A stretch of DNA of 64,000 bases from Megamerina dolium (taxonomy: Eukaryota; Arthropoda; Insecta; Diptera; Megamerinidae), in NCBI GenBank assembly GCA_963854835.1, contig OY978528.1, positions 53,974,508-54,038,507 on the forward strand, written 5' to 3'. Positions 23,371 through 35,051 of this stretch are shown in pieces; positions within the stretch are counted from its first letter, which is position 1; each line of letters begins with the position of its first letter. The notes under the pieces were generated by a model that saw only the letters and a program-made list of their open reading frames with translations, made no database searches and had not been told where the DNA came from. A program made the translations under genes and the position numbers.

Positions 23371-24473
23371 ATGAGTGTACGTGTTATTAACGATGAAACA
23401 CATTTCCAAGCAGAGTTATCTGCAGCCGGTATACGCTTGGTAGTAGTTGACTTTACGGCAACCTGGTGAGACTGCAATAATTCAATGCAAAATTATAAAT
23501 ATGTAATAGAATGTTACTTGGAACAAACTTACAGGTGTGGTCCTTGTCAGCGCATAGCACCCCATTTTGAAATGCTCCCCAATAAATATCAAAAAGCAAT
23601 TTTTCTGAAGGTCGATGTGGACAAGTGTCAAGATACAGCTGCTAGCCAAGGAGTCAGCGCAATGCCAACATTTATTTTCTACAGAAACCGAGTATGTATA
23701 GTAAGAAGATGTTGTTGAGCAGAAATTATAATTTGATAAAACCTAGACAAAGATCGATCGGATTCAAGGGGCAGATATTGCGGCTCTTGAAGCAAAAATC
23801 CAAGAACATATCGGTTCTGCTGGAGGTGATGAGGCAGGAGAAGACTATGGTCAAGGATTGGTACTATATCGAATAATTTAATTTATTTCACAATCACTAA
23901 TTTCTAAAATCAACAGATGGAAATTAATACTTTTATATCGAAACAAGAGTGCGAATGTCTTAACGAGTCTGATGAGCATTCCATGAATCACTGTCTGACA
24001 GGAAACGGAGGATATTTGCAATCTGACTGTGATGAGCAATTGATCCTTTCAATAACCTTTAATCAATTGGTGAAAATACATTCACTTAAGTTCAAGGCTC
24101 CTCCACAACTTGGACCAAAAGAAATCAAGTTATTCATTAATCAGCCGCGTACAATCGACTTTGATATGGCCGAATCAATGACAAGTGTGCAAGATTTGAC
24201 GTAAGCTTTGAAATGATGAAATCGTATGTGCATATAATGATATATTAATTTTTATATAGTTTGGATCCAAAGGATCTTGAAAGTGGGCAACCGGTCAATC
24301 TTCGATATGTAAAGTTTCAGAATGTGCAAAACATTCAAATTTATGTGAGAAACAATCAATCGGGAGGCGAAGTAACACAAATTGATTTTCTAGGATTTAT
24401 AGGGTCACCAATTATGACTACAAAGATGAATGACTTCAAGCGAGTGGCTGGTAAAAAAGGCGAAAGCCATTAG
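23371..24473 (+). CDS. Txl: Thioredoxin-like protein 1 (TXNL1/Txl), five coding exons
   Basis: Cytosolic thioredoxin with a proteasome-interacting (PITH) domain that docks on the 26S proteasome (family knowledge). Exons: 23371-23465, 23535-23691, 23747-23860, 23917-24200, 24260-24473, joining in frame to 287 residues, matching the roughly 289 of the human protein. Seen: the N-terminal thioredoxin fold with the WCGPC active site formed across the exon 1/2 junction (TG/G splits Trp), KVDVDKC and the cis-Pro segment SAMPTF; a short linker; then the PITH domain from about residue 122, with DCDEQLILSITFNQ and FLGFIG. The 3' LTR of a Gypsy element lies 256 bp upstream. The gene is convergent with Ppat-Dpck, whose stop is 131 bp away. 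Confidence 0.95.
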
Positions 24474-24604
24474 GATTTTAATTCCCGAACCTTATTACAT
24501 TTTTATAAATTGTTTAAAAATCATCACTAGTTTAAAAATATAAACAGAACCAATATATACCTATACCATTCACATAATTGATAGTTTCTATGAAATAATA
24601 ATGA

Positions 24605-26262
24605 CTAGAGCATATTTAAGCCATGTTTAGTTTTTATATCTTGTGTTAGTATTTGCCACGCCTTTGTAGCTTGTTGTTGGGTAAATTCAGAGTCCCATTG
24701 TGAACTAAAAACCACATTTGATTTTGCGACTATTTCGCTATTTGGTAATTGACTGGCGATTCTCTTTAGCGCTTCTTCTTTGCTAATTTTATTTCTTTCC
24801 ATTACTCGTTGTACGGCAACTTCCGGTGGCACGATCATAGACCATACTTCATGACACTCAGTTTCCCAGCTAGCATTCAATAAAACTGCTGCTTCAATAA
24901 CAACTAGTTTGTGTTGGTTTTCTGCATGCAAATTGCGAATGCGACGTTTTACTTCTAATAGCAACTCAGGCCAGACAATTTGGTTTAATGTGTCAAGTTT
25001 CTTAGAATCATTAAATACGATAGCACCTAATTTGGCGCGATTAATACGTTTGTCAGTGCCTAATATATCGCTGCCAAAGTGCCGCACAATTTTCTCGTAG
25101 CACACTTCTCCAGGTTCATAGATCTCATGTGCTATTTTATCGCAATCTAGTACAAAGGCGCCCATATCCCGAAAACGTTGAGCCATCTTAGTTTTACCTG
25201 AAGCTATGCCACCAGTGAGGCCAATTATATATGGTTCACTTGGCAGATGCGGACGAGGCTTTAGAAAGGACAAAAAAATTAGTTTACGTACATATATATA
25301 TTCTAGACTTTACCTCTGGGTCTCGAATACGTGTTCCCAACATATCCAAGCGGGTATTGCTTGAACTGATTTTCGTCTCTTTCGGGCCCTTTCCAGCGTT
25401 ACTTTCAACCACATCGATGCAAAATACCTCTAATGGGCGTAAATTGTTTTTTGCTCGTATTTCATTTATTTTCTCTCCACCACGTAGTGTCTCTGCGCTA
25501 ACTACAATCAAATCCATATTAGGATCACTTTGTGTTGGTCCAAAAGGATCATATATAGGCACAACATCATATTGAAGAGTAGAGTCAATTTCTACAAGAA
25601 ATTCTTCTACGTCGCGAATTCGTTGTTCTACGGGTAAAATCAATTCGGCAAGTGTCTTTGCTGTAATTATTGATATGACATTTTCTTTAGAGTATAAATC
25701 AAGACAATTCCTTGTACTAACATTTAGTCAAAACTCCTGAACTCACACCAACTACTAGTTTTTTGCAAGCTCGCAGAACTGCTTCAGTGAGAAGAATTTT
25801 ATGACCAATATGTATTCGGTCAAATGTTCCTCCCAACACTACAGTATCGTACACATTGTGGGCTTTATCAAAGACTTCATAGTCGATTATATCATTGATT
25901 GGCTCATCATGTAAGTAAATTGTTTTACTAGAAATATTTAAATGCTCACGCAATTGTTCACAGATTTCGGGAAAGTGACTATCCGAAAAAATCATATCCA
26001 CCTTCTTTAAATTCAAACCGGAAAGTGAACATTTTTTGAGTGGCCCTATTAATATTCGCATATCTAAATTGGTATTACAGTAGCTTTTGCTATCCACATA
26101 TAATTGCGATATTAGACGTCCCCATGTTGGTACTGGATGAATTCGCTCTGCTGCTGGAATGTTAAGATGAACATACAAAGCGCCAACATACTTTTCAATA
26201 GCACACAGTGTAGAACCGAATTGCTTGATATTGGATACAACTAAAAGACCTGTTGACGCCAT
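24605..26262 (-). CDS. Ppat-Dpck: Bifunctional coenzyme A synthase (phosphopantetheine adenylyltransferase / dephospho-CoA kinase), three exons
   Basis: Catalyses the last two steps of CoA synthesis: 4'-phosphopantetheine plus ATP to dephospho-CoA, then phosphorylation to CoA (family knowledge). Minus-strand exons: 26262-25722, 25660-25314, 25258-24605, joined in frame to 513 residues, the expected size for the animal fusion enzyme. Seen: an N-terminal extension, the adenylyltransferase with VVLGGTFDRIHIGHK (HxGH nucleotidyltransferase motif) near residue 140, and the dephospho-CoA kinase from about residue 305 with P-loop GLTGGIASGKT and VLDCDKIAHEIY. For exon 2 I chose the acceptor TTACAG/CAAAG, because the nearer TAAAG acceptor would give an immediate stop. 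Both active-site motifs look intact. Confidence 0.94.
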
Positions 26263-28520
26263 TATTCAAGCCAATATTCAGTCGAACTTTGATATTAAAA
26301 AAGCAACACGACTTTTTTCAGCTAATCGGCAGCAGATACTCGGTTTGTTCGCTGACAACTTTCAACTGATAACAATTGTTGACAAGAAAGGCCGAAATAC
26401 ATAAAATTTATACACGCATATTCATCTGTCAAACGATCTGCCCACATCGAGACTTTTTATGTGGGCACTTTTATAAGGATATCTATATTTTAACTTTGTT
26501 TGATGAATATCCATGCATAATTTTTATGTATTTTGGTTTGAAAGCGTTCCCGTACTTGATTTATGTGACAGAGAATAATAGTGGAATTGAAGAGAGCTGA
26601 TAGTGTGTTATAAGCTGTGGTTATATTACCAATCAATTGAACGCCAATCATGGCGTTCATTTTCCGTTTCACCAATTTAGATTGTTGGGTGGTTACACAT
26701 GATGCTGAGACAGACGTGTAATATTTTATCAAAATAATTGTGCTGCATTAAATTTCAATTGATTTCATAATGGATACCGCGCTGAATGATTTGATAAAAA
26801 CAACAACCATATATGCTGAGAATGTGTGTTTTTGGAACGATAATCATAGAAGTGTAAAATAATTGAGTTAATAGAAAAAGTATTATCGAAAAACGGCTCT
26901 TTCACATTCCTGACAAAGCAATTACAACATAACGACTTCTGGGCCTTCAAAAATTACATTCGATGCGAAATTAAAAAACATCCTGCGACTCATTGAAAAG
27001 GATATAGAAAAAAGTAAAACGCCAGTTGGAAATGCAATATCGCCAGTTCAACAACTGGCAGTGCTGGTGTCAATAGTTGTCAACTCTTTCCTAAATTTTG
27101 CTATATCGCTAGCAATTTTAGACAATTGCTGTTGCATAGCATCTAGGGCCTGTTCCCGTTTTTCCCTATTAGAATAACTTGGATTTCTTTATCCCACAAG
27201 CGTTCATTAATTTCAGCCGAGTAATAACTTCTTCAGTGAGAGGTCTGCTCCATGATTTCTAAATAAAATAATAAATTTAAAGTTATAGAATTTCTTTGCT
27301 TAACGAGAAAATTAGCTCAATCATTACATACTCAGAATATAAAATAAACGATAATAGCTTTCTTTAAAGGGAATTTATATAATTAATGTTTAAAATTTAA
27401 TAATCCTTCGCAGTTGTCAACATAATAAACATGCATGTATGCAAAACCCGTAAAGAAATGTTGCATTATTTAGAAATATTTTTTCTCACACTTTTTCTTT
27501 ATATAAAATTGCATATCGCAACACTGTTGATATTGGTTTGATTGGTGTCGAGAAGAGCAATCAGAACTGCTTGACATGCATATGTTCATTTTTGGAGTTC
27601 ATTTTTCATTTTGTATTGAAACCAACAACAATTTTTTTGATTAGCGTTCAATTGATTGGTAATATAACCACGGCAATAGTAAAATTTTTGCCATCACTTG
27701 CAAAGCCGATAGAAAACAAATAACCTTGTTTATTACCCATTTTTCAAAATGCAGAATAGCACCTTGATTTACCATAAATATACTTTATATATTCACGATT
27801 ATGTTGTTAAATTTTCCATTTCATAGTTTTTTATTGTAAACTGGAAATTGGCAAACCAGCGTAAGTCAGATAGCACCCAGATGCCTACAAAAAACAGATT
27901 CCACAAAAAATAAATTTGTTTGTTTACAAAAATTACGTGATGGATAATTTTTGCTGGCTTTAATTTTCCCAGCACAAAATCAACGTCTCTTTTGTAACAA
28001 ACTGTCACTTTGCTCTCTCAATAGCATAAATTACTTCACATAAATTAAGTGCGTTTACACTTTTTATTCATAATTTATTATGACAATTCTCTGAAAACAT
28101 TGTTTTTATTAGATTGTTTACAGAAGAAACAAAATGTGAGTGAATTTTTTAAGTTATTACAATTATATTATAATTTAATCTTTTTTAGACGAACGATAAC
28201 AAACGAGAGATTTTAAAGGTATTAACTATTTACAAACGATTGGATACAATGTTAATACTAAATAATATGTCATCCAACAAAACTTTATTGCGTCTGTTGC
28301 AAAATTGTAGACGAGGCACACGCAGATGCGTTCTTCAGTTATGGACAGTGTCACTATTCACTAATATCTAATATATAAAACTTAAATGTTTATATTAATA
28401 AATAATATATGACAGCGTTAACATTTTTGTAACCCATTTAAATAAATCACAATTAGGCTAATTTGGATTTAAACCACTCTTTAATTGTTTAAAAACTTAT
28501 TTACATAGTAAATTCAATAA
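26263..28520. other. Gene-poor region with a short inverted repeat and decayed coding debris
   Basis: No convincing gene. A 36-bp segment at 26614-26649 recurs in inverse orientation at 27639-27674 with two mismatches. On the minus strand around 27260-27040, interrupted frames give EINERLWDKEIQ and a helical REKREQALDAMQQQLSKIA stretch, weakly like a Myb/SANT-type domain of transposon or host origin, with frame breaks. 28140-28370 holds a short plus-strand open stretch (about 60 codons) without a recognisable domain or sound start. Confidence 0.35.
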
Positions 28521-28923
28521 TTAAACTACATTGGAATGTAGAAAAACAATGACAAAAAGTACGTATTTATATTTTATGGGCCCAAATATAAAAACCTTCT
28601 TAGCATTTATGCTATCCTCCACTATATGTATGTTCGCTATTGATGTATGTCCATATACATCAGCCAATCTGATGGTGCACCTCCTGATGGCCCGATTTGC
28701 GTCTTTTCCTTTCTATATTGGGAAAAACAAAAATAGGTACTTATGTACATATATAATTGGAATTTTGTAGCACTGAACTTACCTGTATCTTGCTGTTAAG
28801 TTGTGCATCTTTATTTTGAGTTTTGCTCCAGTTCACATATGTAATTACCACCTGCTGCAGCTCCGACACCATCGTCTCAATGATAAGGCTGTTCTTGCGA
28901 ACGCCGCGCAACCCTCTTGCCAT
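28521..28923 (-). CDS. Putative small two-exon gene of unknown function
   Basis: Minus strand. Exon 1 at 28923-28783 (MARGLRGVRKNSLIIETMV, 47 codons) ends at a consensus donor CAG/GTAAGT. A 70-base intron with a pyrimidine-rich tail ends in CCAATATAG, and exon 2 at 28712-28521 runs 63 codons to TAA. The predicted 110-residue protein is basic at the N-terminus, then helical (SELQQVVITYVNWSKTQNK). Exon 1 has GC-rich third positions unlike the surrounding AT-rich DNA, which supports coding. I do not recognise the family. The last 20 codons are hydrophobic and less convincing, so the true 3' end may differ. Confidence 0.45.
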
Positions 28924-29317
28924 AAATAACGTTTTTTGCTGGTTTTTTTTTCCATTTTCTTTTTTCAATAATCCGAGTACGGTACACACATTATCACAAC
29001 ACTCAAATAATTTAAATTCAAAATGACATTTAGTGATAGGTTATTTCATTATTTTTCGATAAAAATTAGAGACAACAATGATTTGTTCTTGATTTATTTC
29101 TTAATTTATGATAAATTGGGAACGAATGAAGTAATTTAGGTAGCAGATTTTAAATGATAAATTACTTAATTGAGTCAAGAACATGAATCAAGAATGAGAG
29201 CTAAATTAAGTATGTATGAACATGGCTTTACAATAATCGCCTGTATTCTACTTTTAGGAATACAGTGAAATGATTCTAATCTTATTTCATAAATTATTAT
29301 TTGCATTTGTCTTCTTA

Positions 29318-30150
29318 GCATCACGTACTATGTGAAAGATTGAAGCCTATGCTTAACAATCTGATTGGACCAAATCGGTGTGGTTTCAGATCTACCATCG
29401 ACCAGATTATCACAGATCGACACACACCATATATTTATTTATTATAAAGCCGCTTTTGACAGTCCGGCAAGGGATTACCTCTATACGATAATGTCTGAAT
29501 TCGCTATTCCTGCGAAGCCCATTCGTTTTTGCAGAATGACAGGAGTGTAGGAGTTTGCCTATCTTGGAACCAGCACCAGCACCAGTGATAACGTCAGCAT
29601 GGAGATATTGCGAAGGATCACTCTTGCTAACAGGTGCTACTTTGGGCTAAGTAAGGAATTGAGGAGTCTCGAGCTTTCTCTTAAAACCAGAGATATAAAA
29701 ACTACATTTTACATCTCTCATCATATCTGTCATAAAAACTACATTTTACATCTCTCATCATATCTGTCCTTAAATATAGCGCCGAAGCTTGGACATTTCC
29801 ACCTCAGATGAGATAATGTTCGGAGTTTTCGAAAGAAGAGTCCTACGTCAGATCTTTGGTCCACCACCGTTGGTGGAGAGTATCGAATGAGGTACAAGCA
29901 TGAGCTGTAAAGCGGCTGTGCTGGCTAGTTCATGTCGAGCGATTGGAAGAACACGCTCCGGCTAAGAAGGTGTTATATTCGGAACCCGCTGGTGGACGAC
30001 ACAGATGAGGCAGATCCGACCTCCGGTGTAAAGACCATGTACTGGAGAGCGCTTGGAATCTCTAATTGACGCCAGCTAGCGAAGGAAAGAGTTGGCTGGA
30101 GAAGCATGCTGGATTCGGCATAAACTGATTTTTGGTGGTAATGACCACAA
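29318..30150 (+). pseudogene. LINE 3'-half fragment (reverse transcriptase remnants)
   Basis: Plus-strand broken frames include the RT segments GPNRCGF, YKAAFDSPARDYLYTIMSEF and later AYLGTSTS, RRITLANRCYFGLSKELRS, which are C-terminal signatures of endonuclease-RT LINEs. It has internal deletions and a direct repeat around 29705-29765. The end (29930-30110) is similar to the 3' end of the LINE at 43228-44503 in reverse orientation, so both derive from related families. Confidence 0.7.
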
Positions 30151-30618
30151 AAGCAAATTGCCCTTTTACATTAGTTAGGAATTTTACAGTATCATCAGTA
30201 ACTTTATGTTTCTAAGATAAATTTAGGGGATGCTCACGAAATGTTTATATTGTACTGTACAAGTATTTTGTACACATGGTAACCAAACAATTGGTTCAAC
30301 AACACAAGAATACAACGATTGTTTTCTAGTGTTGTCTAGTTGAATTTTTACAAATTTTTCGTTATTGTAAAAGTACTTGCTTTCTTAATTATGAGATTAA
30401 GATAAAAGGAAAAAATAGGGAACTGCCTGTAAAAAAGCCCTAAAATTAATTAAGTATATATGACTTTTTTAAATAAACGTAACACAGTTTTTTTAAGTTG
30501 TCCCCTGTTCTTAGTTTGGTGCAAATTTGAGGATAAAATATTATTGCGTACTATTTGGTACGGTTGAAAGGGCAACAGAGTACATAGTTCCTGTCGCATG
30601 AAAATTCTTCACAGTATA

Positions 30619-31542
30619 CCAGGGCTACTATTTATATTTCGGGATCTGGAAACACTCATGTCAATTTAGCAGAAACGTGCTAAAAATAATGCAAGATCGT
30701 CATGTGACATATCGTGAGATAGTGACATCCTTAGTTCCACTTCAATACATTCGATATTGTATGAACAGTTAGTCGTAAAAAAAATTTGCAGTCATTGCAT
30801 AATTTATCAATAACTCAAAAAAGGCTCACGTCGATTGGTGTAAGGAAATGCTTAAAAAGTTCGACCGTGGTGCTTCAAAAGACGTGTATAAAATCGTGAC
30901 AGGGGACGAATCATGGATTTATGCGTATGAACCGGAAACAAAACAGCAATCTATCTTGTGGGTGTTACAAAACGAGCTAAATACAACAATAGTTGTTCGG
31001 GCCCGCAGCACATCGAAACAACTGGTCGCCTGTTTCTTCGGCCGAATGGGTCATGTGGCCACTGTTCCATTTGAGCAACGTAGGACGGTCAATTCTGAGT
31101 GGTACACGACCATTTGTTTGCTGGAAGTCTTCAGACAAATTCGCAAAAGCAACCGCCAAAGACGAATCATTCTCCATCATGACAATACGAGCTCTCACAC
31201 ATCTCGTCAAAAAGGTGAATTTTTGAGCAGTCAAAATATCAAATTGATGACTCATCTTCCGTACAGTCCTGATTTGGCATCCAATGACTTCTTTTTGTTC
31301 CCGAATATCAAAGGTAAACTGCGTGGTCAACGATTTATGAGCGCCAAAGAAGCAGTTGAAGGGTTCAAAAACCATATTTTGGAAGTGTCTCAAGAGGAAT
31401 GAAGAAACTGCTATGACAAATGGTTTGAACGAATGCAAAAGTGCATTGATTATCATGGTGAATATTTTGAAAAACAATAAAGCCGTTTTTATTTAAAAAT
31501 AATTATTATTTGCTATTTCCGAAATATAAATAGTAGCCCTCG
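30619..31542 (+). mobile_element. mariner-type DNA transposon, internally deleted
   Basis: 924 bp between TA dinucleotides (30617-30618 and 31543-31544). The ends share a 22-bp inverted repeat, AGGGCTACTATTTATATTTCGG and its complement. Broken frames encode a DD34D transposase: the best ORF (30848-31402) holds TGDESWIYAYEPETKQQ, HHDNTSSHTS and YSPDLASNDFFLFP, i.e. all three catalytic aspartates. The N-terminal helix-turn-helix part is missing or scrambled, and the element is shorter than the usual 1.3 kb. It is therefore a non-autonomous relic, though its termini look usable. Confidence 0.9.
30848..31402 (+). pseudogene. mariner transposase C-terminal catalytic region
   Basis: 184-codon open frame covering the catalytic domain of a mariner transposase. 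The first Asp lies in GDESW, the second in HHDN and the third in SPDLASNDF; the last two segments are normally spaced for DD34D. The Met start is internal to the domain, so the protein lacks its DNA-binding half and should be inactive as a transposase. The stop at 31400-31402 interrupts a frame that continues as homologous sequence up to about 31480. Confidence 0.88.
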
Positions 31543-31581
31543 TAACTACTGCGGAAATTTAAGGTGAACATTAACCGTTAT

Positions 31582-31920
31582 AAAAAAAAAATATGTGGCT
31601 TTTTGGCCGAGCTTCTCTTCCATTACTGTAGTGCGTGTTAAATTTTGGATAGTAGTTGAAGGACCTACTTATTTTAGCCGGTTCCGAACGGCAGTACCCT
31701 TGTGACATCATTTTTTTTGAGCGTTGTCACAGAGTTCTTTCAGAAGCTCTTTCATGGCAAATTGTTACTGCCGGATGAATTGCTCAGTGCTTGCCGACAG
31801 GTGAGTACCATTCGAAATCAAAATCTTTTCGATATGAAATTTGTTGTGCTTCAGACAGGGATTGAACCAACGACCTACAGATCAGAAGGGTAACACACTA
31901 ACCACTGAGCTACGGTACCC
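31582..31920 (-). mobile_element. tRNA-derived SINE
   Basis: Minus strand. A tRNA-like head starts near 31920 with a box A TAGCTCAGTGG (31902-31912) and box B GGTTCAATCCC (31858-31868), the RNA polymerase III internal promoter. A roughly 270-bp unrelated body follows and ends near an A/T-rich run at 31582-31592. It is not a functional tRNA: the acceptor stem does not close and no CCA-adjacent end follows box B. The body contains GAAGAGAAGCTCGGCC, which I recall as common near 3' ends of fly retroposons. Confidence 0.75.
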
Positions 31921-32594
31921 GGTATATTAGCTGCAAAGCAACTGATATTGTTGCAATTCGAGGTAATCCGCTTCAAGCTCCAAAAAATACTACGTTCGGG
32001 GAACACACCACTATTATGAGAGATAATAGATGAGGATCAGCGCCTATGCGCTGATAAATCTTTTCAAAGCTGGCTGAAGATAATTGTTACTTGACCGTCA
32101 TCTCAAATCGGTTCAACTCTGGATATAACTCCTTTTCCATTTCATCTTGAGACACCGAACCCGTGCGGAATAACTAGCTCCCAAATTAAAACCCATCTTT
32201 AAATTAGTTCGAAATATGTCAACTGTTATGACAAAAATATTGCAAAATTATGATCTATTGTCGAATATCGCGAAGTCTGTTGTAAATCGAATCAAAACTT
32301 TGCCTTTTTGTTGAAAGTACATTGTTACATTACACAGTTAATGAGTTAAACATATTTCAATAAATTATTTTTATTAAATTACAAACTTACATAATAATAC
32401 AATACATTCCTATCAATAACAAGTTGTTTTAAAATTTCACACGAATATGAAAGTACATACACAAATGAATGGGCAAATAGTTGAAATTACACTTATTACG
32501 ATTTTACATTCACACTTTACATGTATTCCCTATCAATAACATCACAGATAAGATTTTCTCCTTCTCATTGAAGCTATCTACATACGTACGAGTA
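31921..32594. other. Interval upstream of the G-alpha stop (its 3' side)
   Basis: AT-rich sequence between the SINE and the G-alpha stop codon. On the minus strand it probably includes the G-alpha 3' UTR. I see no other gene. Confidence 0.5.
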
Positions 32595-35051
32595 TCACAA
32601 AAGTCCAACCGAATTAATATTCTCATGAAGAATCATTTGATGTACGTCATTGAAAACTTTGCGTATACAGCTCGTATCTGTAGCAACGGTGAAGTGATAA
32701 TAGCATTCACGACGTGAGTAATCGAAATCGATATTATTGCGGGAAGGACGTTTGACGGGCTCTTGAGTGATATCGATTAATTTTTGTTTAATAAATTTTC
32801 TCGTCCAATCACACTCATCAAATACGTTTTCCATTTGGGGACTATTTCGAAAGTCTTCAAATTCGGGAAAATAATCGGCAATATGTTTTCCCGAACGTAT
32901 TTTACGTTCCATAACGTCTTGTTTATTGAGGAATACAATTAGACCGGCAGATGCTAGAAAACGATTCTGCCAAACGCTGCGAAAGAGATTCAATGCTTCT
33001 TGTAAACGATTCTGATGTGGATCTTCTCGTAGTGTCTGATCAAAGTCACCCAATGAGATGAGAAAGAGAACAGCTTGTATACCCTCAAATACTTGTATCC
33101 ATTTGTTGCGTTGATCACGTTGCCCGCCAACGTCAAACATGCGAAACTCTTGTTCACCACCACCCATTGATTTGGGTATTTTCACACGAAACGAAATCTG
33201 ATGAATACCTGTTGTGATTTTACGACTATGGAGTATATCTTCTGTGGTTGGTATATAATCATAGGCTGATATTCTTTCGAAATTATCTAAAAAATATTTT
33301 GTACTATCCAGTAGCGGAAATTCATTTGATCGATCAAAGCACGCGCGTATGCCTACATCATTCCATAACGTCATAATATGATCACAGTATTCCTATAAGT
33401 AAATTAAAAAAAGAATAATTTAGAGTAGGCTGGTAATTTGTAATCAAGTTAGATACGTATATGGGCGGGATTTCCCAATCGACACAATACACAGAAAACA
33501 TAAGTATTATACATCATACATACATACGTACAATAATCTTATCAAAAGCTTTTATTAGCGGTGGTAATCGGGGAAAACAACATGAACGCATTCAAAGGAA
33601 TGAGTTTATTATTTTCGATTACCTACTAACTATTTGTAAAAAAGAGACAAATTAAAATGATAGGGATTGCAATACATACAAGTATAACATATTATATATA
33701 CTCGTATAGATATTTACATATATACCCGTTGGGAAAATATGGTATATAATAATTTACGCATACTAGAGCTTTTACTTGTGTCGTCGTTATTAGTATTAAT
33801 TTTTTGATTGCCGCAATTAAAAATTTGTCATTGTTTTCAATACAAATTAACTTTAAAATGAACTCTTATTCGTCAGTCAATAGCATCACTCTTCGCTGTT
33901 GGAACCACTTAAATTTCACAAGCCATCTCTTGTGGGTTGTTGAAACCGAAATTGTAGCCACAGCATTGTGGAATGTGAATAATGCCCATTGTTTTGTATT
34001 TGAAAAGCACATACCTCTGATTGCCATTTATGAGATCAAATTACTACAAATGGCATCAAATATAGAGAATAATTGTAAATATTTTACAGGGCAACGTATG
34101 CCAAATGCAAATGTTCTAATAAAGTTTTGCTAAATGGATAGGATAATTCAATTTGAGATTGTTAAGAGAGTTTTAAAGTTGCAAAATATTTTTCAAAACA
34201 GAGGAATTAAAACTAATAAATCAAACATTCAACTAAATGCCATAACATCTTATGAAATCGGTTATTTTACGAATGACGTAAATATTTAGTTGATGATTCA
34301 AAAATGTCTTTCTTTTATTTGTTTTATATTTTTACAGGCGCACGAAACCTAAAGTGACAAGCTCAAGTACATACATATAAAGGCATATACATTTATATGT
34401 ATGTAGCTACCATAAGTTTATAAAAAAATTATGTTTAAGAAGCAATTAAAATGTAAACCACTTAAATGACTGTTTTGCCATGACATTGACTTGAGTAGAT
34501 ATACTCGTACATATGGGTGTACAAAACGTAAATATATATATATGTATGCTCGTTCGAATGAAGCCCTTACCTCGTTCATGTACTCTGGTGCTGTATCACC
34601 CAATGATAATATGTATTCAGCACTCTTTTTGCACGTGCAACATTTATACTCGAGACCTAATATTGTCATTTGTTGTACTAATTGATAAATTGACTCATGA
34701 ATATTTTGATAAATTTCTGGTATTTTATCGCGGCGCTCACTGTAATGGATAAAAGAAATCATAATATCGAGATCAATACAAATATACTCATATGTACATA
34801 GTAATATAAATTCAATGATTAATCATATCATTCGTATAATGCATGATAACTTACTCATCCGTATAGCCGTTAATATGTAAAATGCGCATTTGTTTAATAA
34901 TTGTTGTTTTGCCGGATTCAGCAGTGCCAAGCAATAAAATTTTCACCGCTTCACGAAAGTTTTTGTTCATTTTACCAAGTTGTTGTTCCGCATGATGGGC
35001 GGCATGAATATCGTCCGTGTGATGTTTCGATTGTCTAAGGCAACGTAACAT
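32595..35051 (-). CDS. Galphaf: Heterotrimeric G protein alpha subunit, Gs-like (probably Galphaf), three coding exons
   Basis: GTP-binding subunit of a trimeric G protein at the plasma membrane (family knowledge). Minus-strand exons: 35051-34855, 34739-34571, 33392-32595, joining to 387 residues. Seen: P-loop [18 protein letters not shown] (residues 41-58), switch I arginine in SRKITTGI (about 179), switch [15 protein letters not shown] (about 208-220) with its catalytic Gln, FLNKQD (about 278) and TVATDT in place of TCAT. The DYFPEFEDF region and overall layout resemble Gs, but the C-terminus, ending NINSVGLL, is unlike Gs and lacks the pertussis-toxin cysteine. There is no Gly2, so no N-myristoylation is expected; Cys4 could be palmitoylated. 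The divergence points to the insect Galphaf lineage rather than Gs itself. The start follows a TTTACAG acceptor, so a 5' noncoding exon probably lies further right. Confidence 0.92.

Noticed and set aside
27040..27270. Myb/SANT-like host gene on the minus strand
   Set aside because: Only a short helical stretch is readable and the frame is broken; it is mentioned as debris only.
28140..28371. Possible short plus-strand exon pair near 28.1-28.4 kb
   Set aside because: The donor at 28142 joined to the acceptor at 28189 does not keep a start codon in frame, and no domain is seen.
31858..31912. Possible tRNA gene
   Set aside because: Box A and box B are present, but the acceptor stem does not close and the sequence continues as a SINE body.
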